A stretch of DNA of 64,000 nt, from positions 1-64,000 of the forward strand of contig PDPU01000033.1 of assembly GCA_002746645.1 (NCBI GenBank), read 5' to 3'. Position numbers and translations under genes: made by a program. Of the stretch, positions 52,515 through 62,070 are shown one piece after another. Source of the DNA: Gammaproteobacteria bacterium. GTDB taxonomy: Bacteria; Pseudomonadota; Gammaproteobacteria; Granulosicoccales; Granulosicoccaceae. The first letter of the stretch is position 1, and each line of letters starts with the position of its first letter. The notes under the pieces are model-generated. The model did not search any database. It was not told where the DNA came from and saw only the letters and a program-made list of their open reading frames with translations.

Positions 52515-55500
52515 ATGAAACGCATGCTGATCAATGCAACTCACTCCGAAGAGTTGCGCGTGGCCATCGTCGACGGCCAGAAACTTGTCGACCTCGATAT
52601 CGAACACAAGAACCGGGAACAGCGTAAATCCAACATCTACAAGGCGAAGATCACCCGCATCGAGCCGAGCCTCGAAGCCGCCTTCGTCGACTACGGCGCC
52701 GATCGTCACGGTTTCCTGCCCTTCAAGGAAATCTCGACGGAATACCTTGCCAATGACGGCCGCAAGGAAGATGGCAGCAAGGCCACGATCAAGGAATGCC
52801 TGAAGGAAGGCCAGGAAATCATCGTCCAGGTCGAGAAGGAAGAACGCGCGAACAAGGGCGCTGCCCTCACCACCTACATCAGTCTCGCCGGGCGCTTTCT
52901 CGTGCTCATGCCCAACAATGCCAGGGCGGGTGGCGTCTCGCGCCGCATCGAGGGTGCAGAGCGCTCGGAACTGAAGGCTGCAATGGCGAAGGTCACGGTA
53001 CCCGACGGCATGGGCACCATCGTGCGCACCGCCGGCATCGGCCGCAACGTCGACGAACTGCAGTGGGATCTCGACTACCAGGCCGACATCTGGAAAGCCA
53101 TCCAGGAGGCCGCCGAAGGTCGAAAGGCGCCCTTTCTGATCTACCAGGAAAGCAACATCATCGTTCGCTGCCTCAGGGACTACTTCAAGGGCGACATCGG
53201 CGAAATCGTGGTTGACGAAGCCGCCACTCACCAGCAGGCAGCCGATTTCATCAGCACCTACATGCCGCAGAACGCGAAGCGACTCCGGCACTACGACGAT
53301 GACATTCCCCTGTTCAACCGTTATCAGGTCGAGTCGCAGATCGAATCGGCCTTCCAGCGCGAAGTGCGCCTGCCCTCGGGAGGCTCCATCGTCATCGACC
53401 ACACCGAGGCGCTGACCTCGATCGACATCAACTCGGCGCGGGCCACCCGCGGCGGTGACATCGAGGAAACCGCCACCAACACCAACCTCGAAGCCGCCGA
53501 GGAAATCGCTCGGCAGCTCCGCATCCGCGACCTTGGCGGGCTCGTGGTCATCGACTTCATCGACATGATGGCGTCGAAGAACCAGCGCGCGGTGGAAAAC
53601 CGCCTGCGTGAATCGCTCAAGCAGGACCGCGCCCGCGTGCAGGTGGGCCGCATCTCGCGCTTCGGCCTGCTCGAAATGTCGCGGCAGCGCCTGCGCCCGT
53701 CGCTCGGCGAGTCCTCCGAAAACGTCTGTCCGCGCTGCCAGGGCTACGGCACCATTCGCGGCGTCGAATCCACCGCCCTTTCCATCCTCCGTCTCGTCGA
53801 GGAAGAGGCCATGAAGGACAACACCGCACAGGTGTTCGCCGATGTGCCCGTGGACGTTGCCACCTATCTGCTGAACGAGAAACGCGGCAACATCAACGAG
53901 ATCGAGGCGAGAAACCATGTAAGCCTCCTGATCGTCGCCAACCCTTCGCTCGACACGCCGAACTACACCATCGAGCGTGTGCGCGCGAACGATGACGAAC
54001 ACGGCTCGAAGAACCACAAGAGCTACGAACTCGCGGTCGACCATGACGAGCGCCCGACCTTCGGTGAAGAGAAGGAAACGCGGCCTGCCGAGCGTGCTGC
54101 GGTCAGCACCATCACCCCCTCGGCCCCCGCCCCGCTGCCGACGCGGCTGCTCGCAGCGAAGGAAGAACTCACCGCCACGCAGACAACCAATGACAGCCAC
54201 GGCATCCGTGGACTCATCAGCAAGGTATCGGCCTTCTTCGGCGCCGCCAACGACGAGGGCAGCGGCTCGGCGAAGACAGCCGATACGGACAGGAACCGTG
54301 GCGAGCCGAAGCGTCGCGCACCAGGCGAAGGCTCGAACCGCAGGAAGACCAATGGCGAATCACGCCAGCGCCGCGGCGGCCGCAACGCGCAGTCTCGCGG
54401 CAAGCACGAGAACAGGGATGGCAAGGGGCGCGGTACACGCGCCGAAGGTTCGCGCAAGGACCGGGAACACCATGAAGATGGTGACGGACGCGGTCGCAGG
54501 CGCGGTGGAAGGAACGCCGAAGCGCGCGGCCGCAACGGTGAAGCGCGCGGCAGGAGTGGCGAAGCACGTGGCCGCAACGGCGATGCGCGTGGCGACGCGC
54601 GTGGCGACGCGCGTGGCGATGCGCGTGGCGAAGGATCGGCCGCCAATGACCATGGCAAGCGCCGCCGCGGCGCGAAGACCGAACAGGAGGTCACGCGTGG
54701 CGATGACGATCAGGTTGCAGCGCGCGGTCCCGACAACGAACTCGACGGCAACGATGGTGGCAAGTCCGGTGGCCGCAGCCGTGGGCGTCGTGGTGGCCGT
54801 CGCCGCGGCAACCGCGGTGGACGCAACCGCCGCGAGAACGGCGAGAGCAGCAGGAACGGCGACAACCACGCGAACACGGTGGCGACTGCTGCCGACGCAA
54901 ACGGCAACAACAGCGGCAACAACAGCGGCAACAACAAAAGCAACAGCAACAACGGCGACAAGCCGGCTGACGACACTGCAACCACAACCAGCGCAACGAC
55001 ATCGGCAAATCCGCCTGCCGCGGCAACGGCAGTTGCAGCCGTGAGTGCTGCCGTCACGGGCGCCCCGGCGGGTGCCCCGGCGGATGCCACGGCCGATGCC
55101 AGAGGCGCTTCGGCCGCGGAAACCAACAGCAATGGCGCGGACGACGACGTCTCGACCGAGCAAAAGCGTCGTCGTCACGGCGGAAGTCGTCGCCGTGAAC
55201 GGGTCGCCAGCAAACAGGCCGTGCGGGCGGCCAGTGAAGAAAAAGGTGGCAACGGCGGTGCCGGAGACAGTGCAAGCGCATCGACCAGACCCGCGGCAGA
55301 TGTCGGGTCTACCGCGGAAAGCAAGCCCGCCGCGGAAAGCAAGCCCACTGCGACTGCGGAGCACAAGCCTGCCGCGAAGAGCAAGTCCGCCACGGATGCC
55401 AAACCGGCAGCGGCGTCCGGATCAAAGGCGTCCCCGGCGGAAGCCACGAAGCCTGCTTCACAAGGCGACAACGGTGGTATGTCCTTCGCCTCGAAGAAAG

Positions 55501-55583
55501 TGGCGGATGTCAAACAGCACACTGCTGCTCCGCCGCCGGTGGCGTCGACGGAAAAGGCAGAGTCGACAAGCAGCGACAGCTGA
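52515..55583 (+). CDS. rne: Ribonuclease E with long low-complexity C-terminal tail
   Basis: [82 protein letters not shown] zinc-link. Confidence 0.97.
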   Translation: MKRMLINATHSEELRVAIVDGQKLVDLDIEHKNREQRKSNIYKAKITRIEPSLEAAFVDYGADRHGFLPFKEISTEYLANDGRKEDGSKATIKECLKEGQEIIVQVEKEERANKGAALTTYISLAGRFLVLMPNNARAGGVSRRIEGAERSELKAAMAKVTVPDGMGTIVRTAGIGRNVDELQWDLDYQADIWKAIQEAAEGRKAPFLIYQESNIIVRCLRDYFKGDIGEIVVDEAATHQQAADFISTYMPQNAKRLRHYDDDIPLFNRYQVESQIESAFQREVRLPSGGSIVIDHTEALTSIDINSARATRGGDIEETATNTNLEAAEEIARQLRIRDLGGLVVIDFIDMMASKNQRAVENRLRESLKQDRARVQVGRISRFGLLEMSRQRLRPSLGESSENVCPRCQGYGTIRGVESTALSILRLVEEEAMKDNTAQVFADVPVDVATYLLNEKRGNINEIEARNHVSLLIVANPSLDTPNYTIERVRANDDEHGSKNHKSYELAVDHDERPTFGEEKETRPAERAAVSTITPSAPAPLPTRLLAAKEELTATQTTNDSHGIRGLISKVSAFFGAANDEGSGSAKTADTDRNRGEPKRRAPGEGSNRRKTNGESRQRRGGRNAQSRGKHENRDGKGRGTRAEGSRKDREHHEDGDGRGRRRGGRNAEARGRNGEARGRSGEARGRNGDARGDARGDARGDARGEGSAANDHGKRRRGAKTEQEVTRGDDDQVAARGPDNELDGNDGGKSGGRSRGRRGGRRRGNRGGRNRRENGESSRNGDNHANTVATAADANGNNSGNNSGNNKSNSNNGDKPADDTATTTSATTSANPPAAATAVAAVSAAVTGAPAGAPADATADARGASAAETNSNGADDDVSTEQKRRRHGGSRRRERVASKQAVRAASEEKGGNGGAGDSASASTRPAADVGSTAESKPAAESKPTATAEHKPAAKSKSATDAKPAAASGSKASPAEATKPASQGDNGGMSFASKKVADVKQHTAAPPPVASTEKAESTSSDS
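54580..54633 (+). repeat. 12-bp tandem repeats (GGCGATGCGCGT/GGCGACGCGCGT) encoding GDAR units in the RNase E tail
   Basis: Direct read: [24 protein letters not shown]. Confidence 0.85.
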
Positions 55584-55646
55584 ACGATCCATCCGTATCC
55601 GGGTTATCCGGGCTACCAGGACTTCAGCTGCGTATGCGCGTGTTTC

Positions 55647-55704
55647 CTGATCAGGCGGTTTTCCGATCCGCCTGATCAGGTGGTTTTCCGACCTGTCTGA
55701 TCAG
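55647..55704. terminator. Partially duplicated inverted repeat, likely bidirectional terminator between rne and the dynamin-like gene
   Basis: CTGATCAGGCGG-TTTTCCGAT-CCGCCTGATCAG (12-bp arms), then overlapping second CTGATCAGGTGG-TTTTCCGACCTGT-CTGATCAG. Confidence 0.7.
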
Positions 55705-57124
55705 CCTCGCGCACCTGCCCCGAAGGATTGGTGAACTGATCGTTGAGTGATTGCACGAAGCGGGATGCACCTTCGATCACGCCATTGATCTGCTTCTTCG
55801 CGCGGTTGTTCCAGCCGACGGGTTGACGGTTGAAGATGCTGCGGAACCAGCGCGTGTTCATCGCGAAGGCTCTGGCAAGTGAGGCATCGTCACCTTTGCG
55901 GATACCGTGCAGCATGAGTTTGCCGACAAGGTTCTTGACGAGAAAGTGTCCACCCAGAAGCACCGCGGCCAGCCCGAGAATCGTACCGCCCATGGCGACA
56001 GGGTCTGCCACGATACTCAGCAGAAGACTGCCGAGTGAACCGATCGCACCCGTCGCGATGGCAACGCCGAGCACGAGCACGGCGAGAATGGCCAGCAGCA
56101 CGAGATCGGTGCGGACGATGCGCTGCGCCCAGCGACGCTTGTACTCGGCGAGTGCGGGCATGGCCGTATCGCGAAGGTGATAGGCACGTTTTTCCATCTG
56201 CCCGACGATGCGATAGGCCCGCTCGACCTCGACCTGGCGAATGCGGTCCTCGATTTCGGCCATGTCGTGATCGCGCTTCTCCTCGAAGCGGCGGCGCTTG
56301 CCTTCATCCTCGATGGTGGGCGCCACGGCCTTGTTGTAGATGGTGTAGAAGCGTCCGGCAGTCAGGCCCTTCTGCGACAGCGCCCGCTGCCAGGCACCGA
56401 CGATTTCCTCGGTATTGTCCTCGCGTGCGGCGGTATCGATCTGATTCAGGATGAAGACGAACTTGTTGCTGTCGTTCCGCGAGATCGTCTGCTCGACGAG
56501 GTGCGTGAGCGTGTCCTGCATCGAGCCGGGCTCGGGGTGACGTGCATCGAAGAACACCAGCACCAGGTCCGAGATGTCCATGATGTGATTGGTGAGCTTG
56601 AGCGTGGAGGTCCGCTGCTGGTCGGCGTCGAAACCGGGGGAGTCGATCAGGATCTTGCCGCGCACGACCTCGGAATCGGTGACCTTGAGTTGCAGGTAGG
56701 AGTCGATGCGCCGCCCTTCCCCTTCGGTGACCTTCTCGATCTCGTCCGAGATGCGGTAGAAGGGAAAGCGCATGTCGGCATCGAGCGCGAGCCCCGGCAG
56801 CGTGCGCCCGGCGTTCTCCTCGCCGTAGCAGATCACCGTGAACTTGTCGTCGACGGCCTGGTTGCCCGTCTTCTGCAGGGGCTTGTCGAGGTAACTGTTG
56901 ATGAAGGAACTCTTGCCGGCCGAGAATACACCGAGGATCGATACCAGTGGCCACCAGGAGATCTGGGTGGCGTGCGATTCGCTCTCGTCGAGGAGACCCG
57001 TCCGGTGGGCCACGCCATCGAGGGCACGATAGCCGTCGATGGCATCGATGAGGATGGGATTCTCGCGCTCGAGATGACTCTTGAGACTGTCGAGACGCTT
57101 CTGCAGGGATTCGGTCGTATTCAC
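55676..57124 (-). CDS. Dynamin-like membrane GTPase
   Basis: P-loop GVFSAGKSSFINSYLDKPL; ILIDSPGFD; FILNQIDT; paired TM helices VLLAILAVLVLGVAIATG and GGTILGLAAVLLGGHFLV; likely GTG start. Confidence 0.8.
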   Translation of the reverse strand: MNTTESLQKRLDSLKSHLERENPILIDAIDGYRALDGVAHRTGLLDESESHATQISWWPLVSILGVFSAGKSSFINSYLDKPLQKTGNQAVDDKFTVICYGEENAGRTLPGLALDADMRFPFYRISDEIEKVTEGEGRRIDSYLQLKVTDSEVVRGKILIDSPGFDADQQRTSTLKLTNHIMDISDLVLVFFDARHPEPGSMQDTLTHLVEQTISRNDSNKFVFILNQIDTAAREDNTEEIVGAWQRALSQKGLTAGRFYTIYNKAVAPTIEDEGKRRRFEEKRDHDMAEIEDRIRQVEVERAYRIVGQMEKRAYHLRDTAMPALAEYKRRWAQRIVRTDLVLLAILAVLVLGVAIATGAIGSLGSLLLSIVADPVAMGGTILGLAAVLLGGHFLVKNLVGKLMLHGIRKGDDASLARAFAMNTRWFRSIFNRQPVGWNNRAKKQINGVIEGASRFVQSLNDQFTNPSGQVREADQTGRKTT

Positions 57125-57340
57125 GATGGGTATACGAGACTCCAGGTTCGAGAATGAATGCGGTGGACAGGCAGCCACGTTAGAATGACGGACACGGCGC
57201 CACGCCAGAATGACAACGGGACAGCCTTCGACAACAGCGTTGAGTTCAAGGCCGAACGTTCCGACACAGGTAACCGCGAGATTCTAGCAGCCCCGCCGCG
57301 AGGCACTGATGCCAAACCGTCCACGACCCGGGAAAAGAAC

Positions 57341-57481
57341 ATGTGGCTGTTGACTCTATTGATACTCGGAACTGCGGCATGGTTCCTCATGATGGGGTTT
57401 CGTGAGTGGTTCGCAAGCCATGCCGGGCCGGAAGCCCACGGCCGGTCGGTAGCGCGTGACGCGAGCGGCCGCAACCCATGA
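57341..57481 (+). CDS. Small single-TM protein (46 aa if started here; ORF opens at 57158)
   Basis: MWLLTLLILGTAAWFLMMGFREWFASHAG...; stop overlaps start of rhomboid gene (ATGA, 57478-57481). Confidence 0.5.
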   Translation: MWLLTLLILGTAAWFLMMGFREWFASHAGPEAHGRSVARDASGRNP

Positions 57482-58089
57482 GCGCGCTGGTCGATCCAAG
57501 GAACAGCCATTCCGTCCAACGCGATTTCAGCCGCATCCTCACCTTCGTCGCCGTCATCTGGGCGGTGTTCGTGCTCGACAGATTCCTCCCGCTCGAGCAA
57601 TTCGGCCTGATTCCGCGCACCGCCCGCGGACTCGTCGGCATTGTCGCCATGCCCTTTCTCCATGGCAATGTCGCACACCTGATCGGCAATACCGTTCCGC
57701 TGCTGGTCTGCCTGCTGCTCCTTGCCGGCTCCCGCGCCAACAGCGCAGCGATCACCGTCATGATCACGGTTCTCGGCGGCATCGGCCTGTGGTTCTTCGG
57801 CCGCACGGCCCTGCACATCGGCGCCAGCGGACTCGTTTTCGGGCTGATCGCCTTTCACATCTTCGCCGGCGTCTTCGAAAAACGCCCACAGTCGGTCATG
57901 ATCTCGCTCGTGATCGGCTTCCTCTACGCCACAACACTCTTTCGCGGCGTATTGCCGACACAACGCGGCGTATCCTGGGACGGGCATCTGTTCGGTGTGC
58001 TGGCGGGTGTACTGACGGCCTTTCTCGTGGCCGGAATGCTCAGGGACGACAGAGCCACGGCGCACGCCAGCCGGTCGGTGCGGGATTGA
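57478..58089 (+). CDS. Rhomboid-family intramembrane serine protease
   Basis: MPFLHGNVAHLIGNTVPLLV; catalytic GASGLVFG; SWDGHLFG histidine. Confidence 0.9.
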   Translation: MSALVDPRNSHSVQRDFSRILTFVAVIWAVFVLDRFLPLEQFGLIPRTARGLVGIVAMPFLHGNVAHLIGNTVPLLVCLLLLAGSRANSAAITVMITVLGGIGLWFFGRTALHIGASGLVFGLIAFHIFAGVFEKRPQSVMISLVIGFLYATTLFRGVLPTQRGVSWDGHLFGVLAGVLTAFLVAGMLRDDRATAHASRSVRD

Positions 58090-58197
58090 ACCCCTTGCCG
58101 CGGCAGAAACAGCGCCACCATGGTCAGGACTGATGGGTGTTCAAGGCTGATAACATGACGTTCCCGGCCAACTGCGGCCAGCGCCTGCGGAGTCCCC

Positions 58198-58863
58198 GTG
58201 TTCCTGATCGTCGGCATCCTTTCCTTTGGTCTTGTCTGGGTGGTGCGCTCCTGGATGCTCAACCGTTACCGGCGCTGGGGCTCGGAACCGAACGGCATCG
58301 GTGCCACGGGTTTCGAGGTGGCCCGCTACATCCTCGATCGGAACGGGCTGCGACACGTGATGCTCGACGAGTCTCCCGGACAACTGACCGACCACTACAT
58401 TCCCTCGCAGAAGCGCATCCGCCTCTCGGACACCATCGGCCCCGCTCGCAGCATTGCCGCCCTTGCCGTGGCCGCGCACGAGGTCGGCCATGCGATTCAG
58501 GATGGCCAGGGCTACGCCCCCCTGAAGGCGAAGGCGGTGCTCATGCCGATCGCGGCAACGGGCAATCAGATGGGCATGATGATGGCGCTTGGCGGTGGTT
58601 TCCTCGGCCTGCCGAATCTGCTGAACATCGGCGTGGCATTGCTGTTCTCGGGCGTGTTCATCCAGCTGCTCACGCTGCCGATCGAGTTCGACGCCAGCAG
58701 ACGCGCCATGGCCGAACTCGAGCGGCTGAAACTCGTCAACGCGCAGGATCGCGAAGGCGCGGCCTCGATGCTCAAGGCCGCGGCCCTCACCTACGTGGCC
58801 AGCGCGGTGACCTCGCTCGGCTTCCTGTTGGTGTTCGCGATGCAGTTTCTCAGGCGGCGCTGA
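58198..58863 (+). CDS. YugP-like membrane zinc metallopeptidase
   Basis: AAHEVGHAIQD (HExxH), hydrophobic N-terminus and distal TM segments, IEFDASRRA; probable GTG start. Confidence 0.88.
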   Translation: MFLIVGILSFGLVWVVRSWMLNRYRRWGSEPNGIGATGFEVARYILDRNGLRHVMLDESPGQLTDHYIPSQKRIRLSDTIGPARSIAALAVAAHEVGHAIQDGQGYAPLKAKAVLMPIAATGNQMGMMMALGGGFLGLPNLLNIGVALLFSGVFIQLLTLPIEFDASRRAMAELERLKLVNAQDREGAASMLKAAALTYVASAVTSLGFLLVFAMQFLRRR

Positions 58864-58956
58864 ATGCCGCCGAACCGCTGGCGCCATCGGGCCACACCGC
58901 AGCAAACGGATACCACACGCTCGCAAATCCCATTCGACAACAGAGGTAGATCGTCG

Positions 58957-60483
58957 ATGCATGAACTTCTCAGCGCTGAACAGATGCAACGCGCAGATGC
59001 GCTCGCCATTGCCTCGGGCATCGACAGCTACACCCTGATGCAGAATGCGGCACACGGCGTCGCCCGCACGACCAGCGAAAACGTCGGCACCGATGCGAAG
59101 GTGGTGGTGCTCGCCGGCCCCGGCAACAACGGCGGTGACGCGATGCTTGCAGCCCGCTATCTGGCCGATGCCGGTTTCAGGCCAACGCTGGTCACCCTTG
59201 CCGCCGATCGCATATCCAGCCAGGACGCGAGCCGGGCGCTGAGCGAGGCCCTGACCCTTCCGGAGCGGCATGAACTCGACTTCGGCGACACGCTGCCCGC
59301 AGCCGTCGCCGCCAGCATCGCGGCGGCCGATGTCGTCATCGACGGACTCTTCGGTGCAGGGCTGGCCCGCGATCTCGACGGCATCGTCGCCGAGCTCGTG
59401 CATGCGGTCAATCAGAGCAGCGCCATCGCGCTCGCCATCGACCTGCCGAGCGGCATCGACGGCAACAGCAATACCGTTCGCGGCTGCGCGATCGAAGCGG
59501 CGCACACGGTCACCTTCTTCCGCCTCAAGCCTGCGCATCTGCTCAGCCCCGTGCGTTCGTACTGTGGCGAGGTTCACCTGATCGACATCGGCATCCCCGC
59601 GCGCGTGCTCGAAGACATCGACGTCAACATCGTTCACAACACCAGCGCGCTCTGGCAGAGCCGTCTGCCGCTGCCGGCACCGGACGGCAACAAGTTCGAC
59701 CGCGGACACGTCGCCGTACGCGGTGGCCCGCTCGAGAAGTCCGGCGCCGGGCGGCTTGCCGCCGTGACCGCGCTGACGGCGGGTGCGGGCCTTGCAACAC
59801 TCGCCGCACCTCGCGAGAGCATTCTCGCGCAGGCTGCCGCGGCGGGCGCGCTGATGTTCTCGATTGCCGAGAACAGCAGTGACTGGATGGCATTGAACGA
59901 CGATGAGCGCATCCGGGCGCTGGTCATCGGCCCCGGTAACGGCCTCGATGATCACACCCGCGAAGCGGTACTGCAGTCACTCGACAACGCGGCGCGTGAC
60001 CGCGCCATCGTGCTCGACGCCGACGCCCTGACGGTGTTCGCAAGCGACCCGGCGACCTTGCACACCGCCGTGAAAAACAGCCAGGCCACGGTGCTCATGA
60101 CACCGCATGACGGCGAATTCGCGCGCATCTTCGGCGAACTCGAAGGCTCGCGCCTGCACCGCTGCAGAGCGGCTGCCGAGATGGCCAGCTGCCACGTGCT
60201 GCTCAAGGGCAGCGACACCGTGATCGCGGCCCCCGACGGGCAGGTCGTGATCAGTACCCACGCTCCGCCCTGGCTCGCGACCGCCGGTGCCGGCGATGTA
60301 CTCGCAGGCCTCGCGGCGAGTCTGCTGGCGCGTGACATGCCGGCGCTCGACGCCGCAGCGGCCGCGGCGTGGATTCATGGCGAGGCCGCCTGGCGCCTCG
60401 GCTATCCAGTGACGGCCGATCAATTGTCTTCGGCCATTGCGCAGGTGCTTGGCGACCTGAAACAGGACACCTCAGCGACCTGA
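58957..60483 (+). CDS. nnr: Bifunctional NAD(P)H-hydrate epimerase / ADP-dependent dehydratase
   Basis: VVVLAGPGNNGGDAMLAARYLADAGF; IDLPSGIDGNSN; VLMTPHDGEFARIFGE; TAGAGDVLAGLAASLLA. Confidence 0.94.
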   Translation: MHELLSAEQMQRADALAIASGIDSYTLMQNAAHGVARTTSENVGTDAKVVVLAGPGNNGGDAMLAARYLADAGFRPTLVTLAADRISSQDASRALSEALTLPERHELDFGDTLPAAVAASIAAADVVIDGLFGAGLARDLDGIVAELVHAVNQSSAIALAIDLPSGIDGNSNTVRGCAIEAAHTVTFFRLKPAHLLSPVRSYCGEVHLIDIGIPARVLEDIDVNIVHNTSALWQSRLPLPAPDGNKFDRGHVAVRGGPLEKSGAGRLAAVTALTAGAGLATLAAPRESILAQAAAAGALMFSIAENSSDWMALNDDERIRALVIGPGNGLDDHTREAVLQSLDNAARDRAIVLDADALTVFASDPATLHTAVKNSQATVLMTPHDGEFARIFGELEGSRLHRCRAAAEMASCHVLLKGSDTVIAAPDGQVVISTHAPPWLATAGAGDVLAGLAASLLARDMPALDAAAAAAWIHGEAAWRLGYPVTADQLSSAIAQVLGDLKQDTSAT

Positions 60484-60508
60484 AGGCGGACAACGCTCGG
60501 ACGGTGGC

Positions 60509-60850
60509 TCAGATCCCCATGCGTCCGAGCATGGCAACGACTTCCTGCATGGTGCGTTCGGCCAGCGGATGACGTGTCGCGAACTGCACTTCGAGTTCCT
60601 TGGCACGCTCGAGCAGGTCAGCCTGATCGGGTTCGGGTGCATCGTCGTCAACGATGGGAATGGCGACGCCCTCGCCGGAGGAATCGATGCTCGGCAGCGA
60701 ATCACCACTCGCGTCCGACTCGAGTGACAGGCGGCGCGCGATATCATCTTCGAGCCGACCGAGTGCAGCCACCGTTTCGGTATCCACATCGGTATCGGCA
60801 AGTTCGCCGCGGAGTTCGGTCAGCAATTCTCGAATGCGTTGGTTGCTCAT
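60509..60850 (-). CDS. DUF4404-like small protein
   Basis: MSNQRIRELLTELRGELADTDVDTETVAALGRLEDDIARRL...LLERAKELEVQFATRHPLAERTMQEVVAMLGRMGI. Confidence 0.7.
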   Translation of the reverse strand: MSNQRIRELLTELRGELADTDVDTETVAALGRLEDDIARRLSLESDASGDSLPSIDSSGEGVAIPIVDDDAPEPDQADLLERAKELEVQFATRHPLAERTMQEVVAMLGRMGI

Positions 60851-61040
60851 GTCACTGGAGATCTCGGACGTAGGGGTCTTCGGAAAGGGCCTTGGCCATC
60901 CGGGCCACGAACTGTCTGACCACTCTACCACCGCGGAAACGGTCAGGAGAACAGACGGTGGAAACATCCGCGGGACATTGAACCGGCCCGCAACTCGACG
61001 GCCCGGCGCCCACGGGGAGCGGCAATCGCGTGAGAAGGAA

Positions 61041-61114
61041 TGGAGGCTGAGCCCGGAGTCGAACCGAGGTAAACGGATTTGCAATCCGGTGCATAGCCAC
61101 TCTGCCACTCAGCC
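61041..61114 (-). tRNA. tRNA-Cys (anticodon GCA)
   Basis: Reverse complement GGCTGAGTGGCAGAGTGGCTATGCACCGGATTGCAAATCCGTTTACCTCGGTTCGACTCCGGGCTCAGCCTCCA. Confidence 0.95.
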
Positions 61115-61195
61115 GAGGGCATTGCCAGACAGGGCTCGTGCCTTTCGATAACTGATCGAAGAGATCATGTAACGGCAGCCTGCATGGGGATCGCC

Positions 61196-61271
61196 TGGAG
61201 CGGGAAACCGGGTTCGAACCGGCGACCTCAACCTTGGCAAGGTTGCGCTCTACCAACTGAGCTATTCCCGC
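61196..61271 (-). tRNA. tRNA-Gly (anticodon GCC)
   Basis: Reverse complement GCGGGAATAGCTCAGTTGGTAGAGCGCAACCTTGCCAAGGTTGAGGTCGCCGGTTCGAACCCGGTTTCCCGCTCCA. Confidence 0.96.
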
Positions 61272-61362
61272 AAGCGATCCGCATATTCTGGGGCGCACGA
61301 ACCTGACTGTCAAGCACCTTCCAGAAAAAACTCTTGTGCACAGACCGCGAGTGCATGGACCG

Positions 61363-61449
61363 TGGTGCCCGGAGCCGGAATCGAACCGGCACGGAGCAAG
61401 CTCCGAGAGATTTTAAGTCTCTTGCGTCTACCAGTTTCGCCACCCGGGC
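61363..61449 (-). tRNA. tRNA-Leu (anticodon TAA)
   Basis: Reverse complement GCCCGGGTGGCGAAACTGGTAGACGCAAGAGACTTAAAATCTCTCGGAGCTTGCTCCGTGCCGGTTCGATTCCGGCTCCGGGCACCA. Confidence 0.95.
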
Positions 61450-61476
61450 AGTCGCCGACCGAAGACACGCAGGCCG

Positions 61477-62046
61477 CTATTGTACGTGATCCGTCGCCGG
61501 TTCCCCGGCAAACGCCGCGCGCATGTAGCCGAGCATCGACCAGATCGTCAGTACGGTCGCAATCTGCAGTGCAACGACACCGATCTGATAGGTTGGCAGG
61601 CCGAAAACATCGTGCAGATAGAGCAGCAGCGACAGCGCGACGATCTGCATCGTGGTCTTGACCTTGCCGAGCCAGCCGACGGCGACCTTGCCACGCTGCC
61701 CCATCTCCGCCATCCACTCACGCAGCGCGCTGATCGTGATCTCGCGGCCGATGATGACGATGGCAGGAATCGTCAGCCAGGATGAATCATCGAATTCGAC
61801 GATGAGGATCAGCGCCGTTGCCACCATGAGCTTGTCTGCCACAGGATCGAGAAAGGCACCGAAGCGGCTTTCCACACCCCATCGCCTGGCAAGATAACCG
61901 TCGGCCCAGTCGGTGATGCCCGCAACGATGAAGATCAGGCAACTCAACGGTCGCGCCCACGGTGCATCGATGTAGAACACCAGCACGATCACGGGCAGCA
62001 GCACGATGCGCAGAAGTGTCAGGATGGTGGGCAGCCGGTTGCGCAT
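61477..62046 (-). CDS. pgsA: CDP-diacylglycerol--glycerol-3-phosphate 3-phosphatidyltransferase
   Basis: MRNRLPTILTLLRIVLLPVIVLVFY...AGITDWADGYLARRWGVESRFGAFLDPVADKLMVATALIL (CDP-alcohol phosphotransferase motif). Confidence 0.96.
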   Translation of the reverse strand: MRNRLPTILTLLRIVLLPVIVLVFYIDAPWARPLSCLIFIVAGITDWADGYLARRWGVESRFGAFLDPVADKLMVATALILIVEFDDSSWLTIPAIVIIGREITISALREWMAEMGQRGKVAVGWLGKVKTTMQIVALSLLLYLHDVFGLPTYQIGVVALQIATVLTIWSMLGYMRAAFAGEPATDHVQ

Positions 62047-62070
62047 GATCGGGTGGAGTCCAGGTCTCGT

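Noticed and set aside
57478-58089. Rhombosortase that would process the two anchor-like tails
   Set aside because: It looks like a general rhomboid (HGNVAHLIGN, GASG, GHLFG) and nothing in the sequence ties it to GlyGly-CTERM processing; kept only as a general rhomboid.
58141-59955. 604-aa ORF antisense to the zinc protease and nnr genes
   Set aside because: Spans two conserved + strand genes and is high-GC composition artifact.
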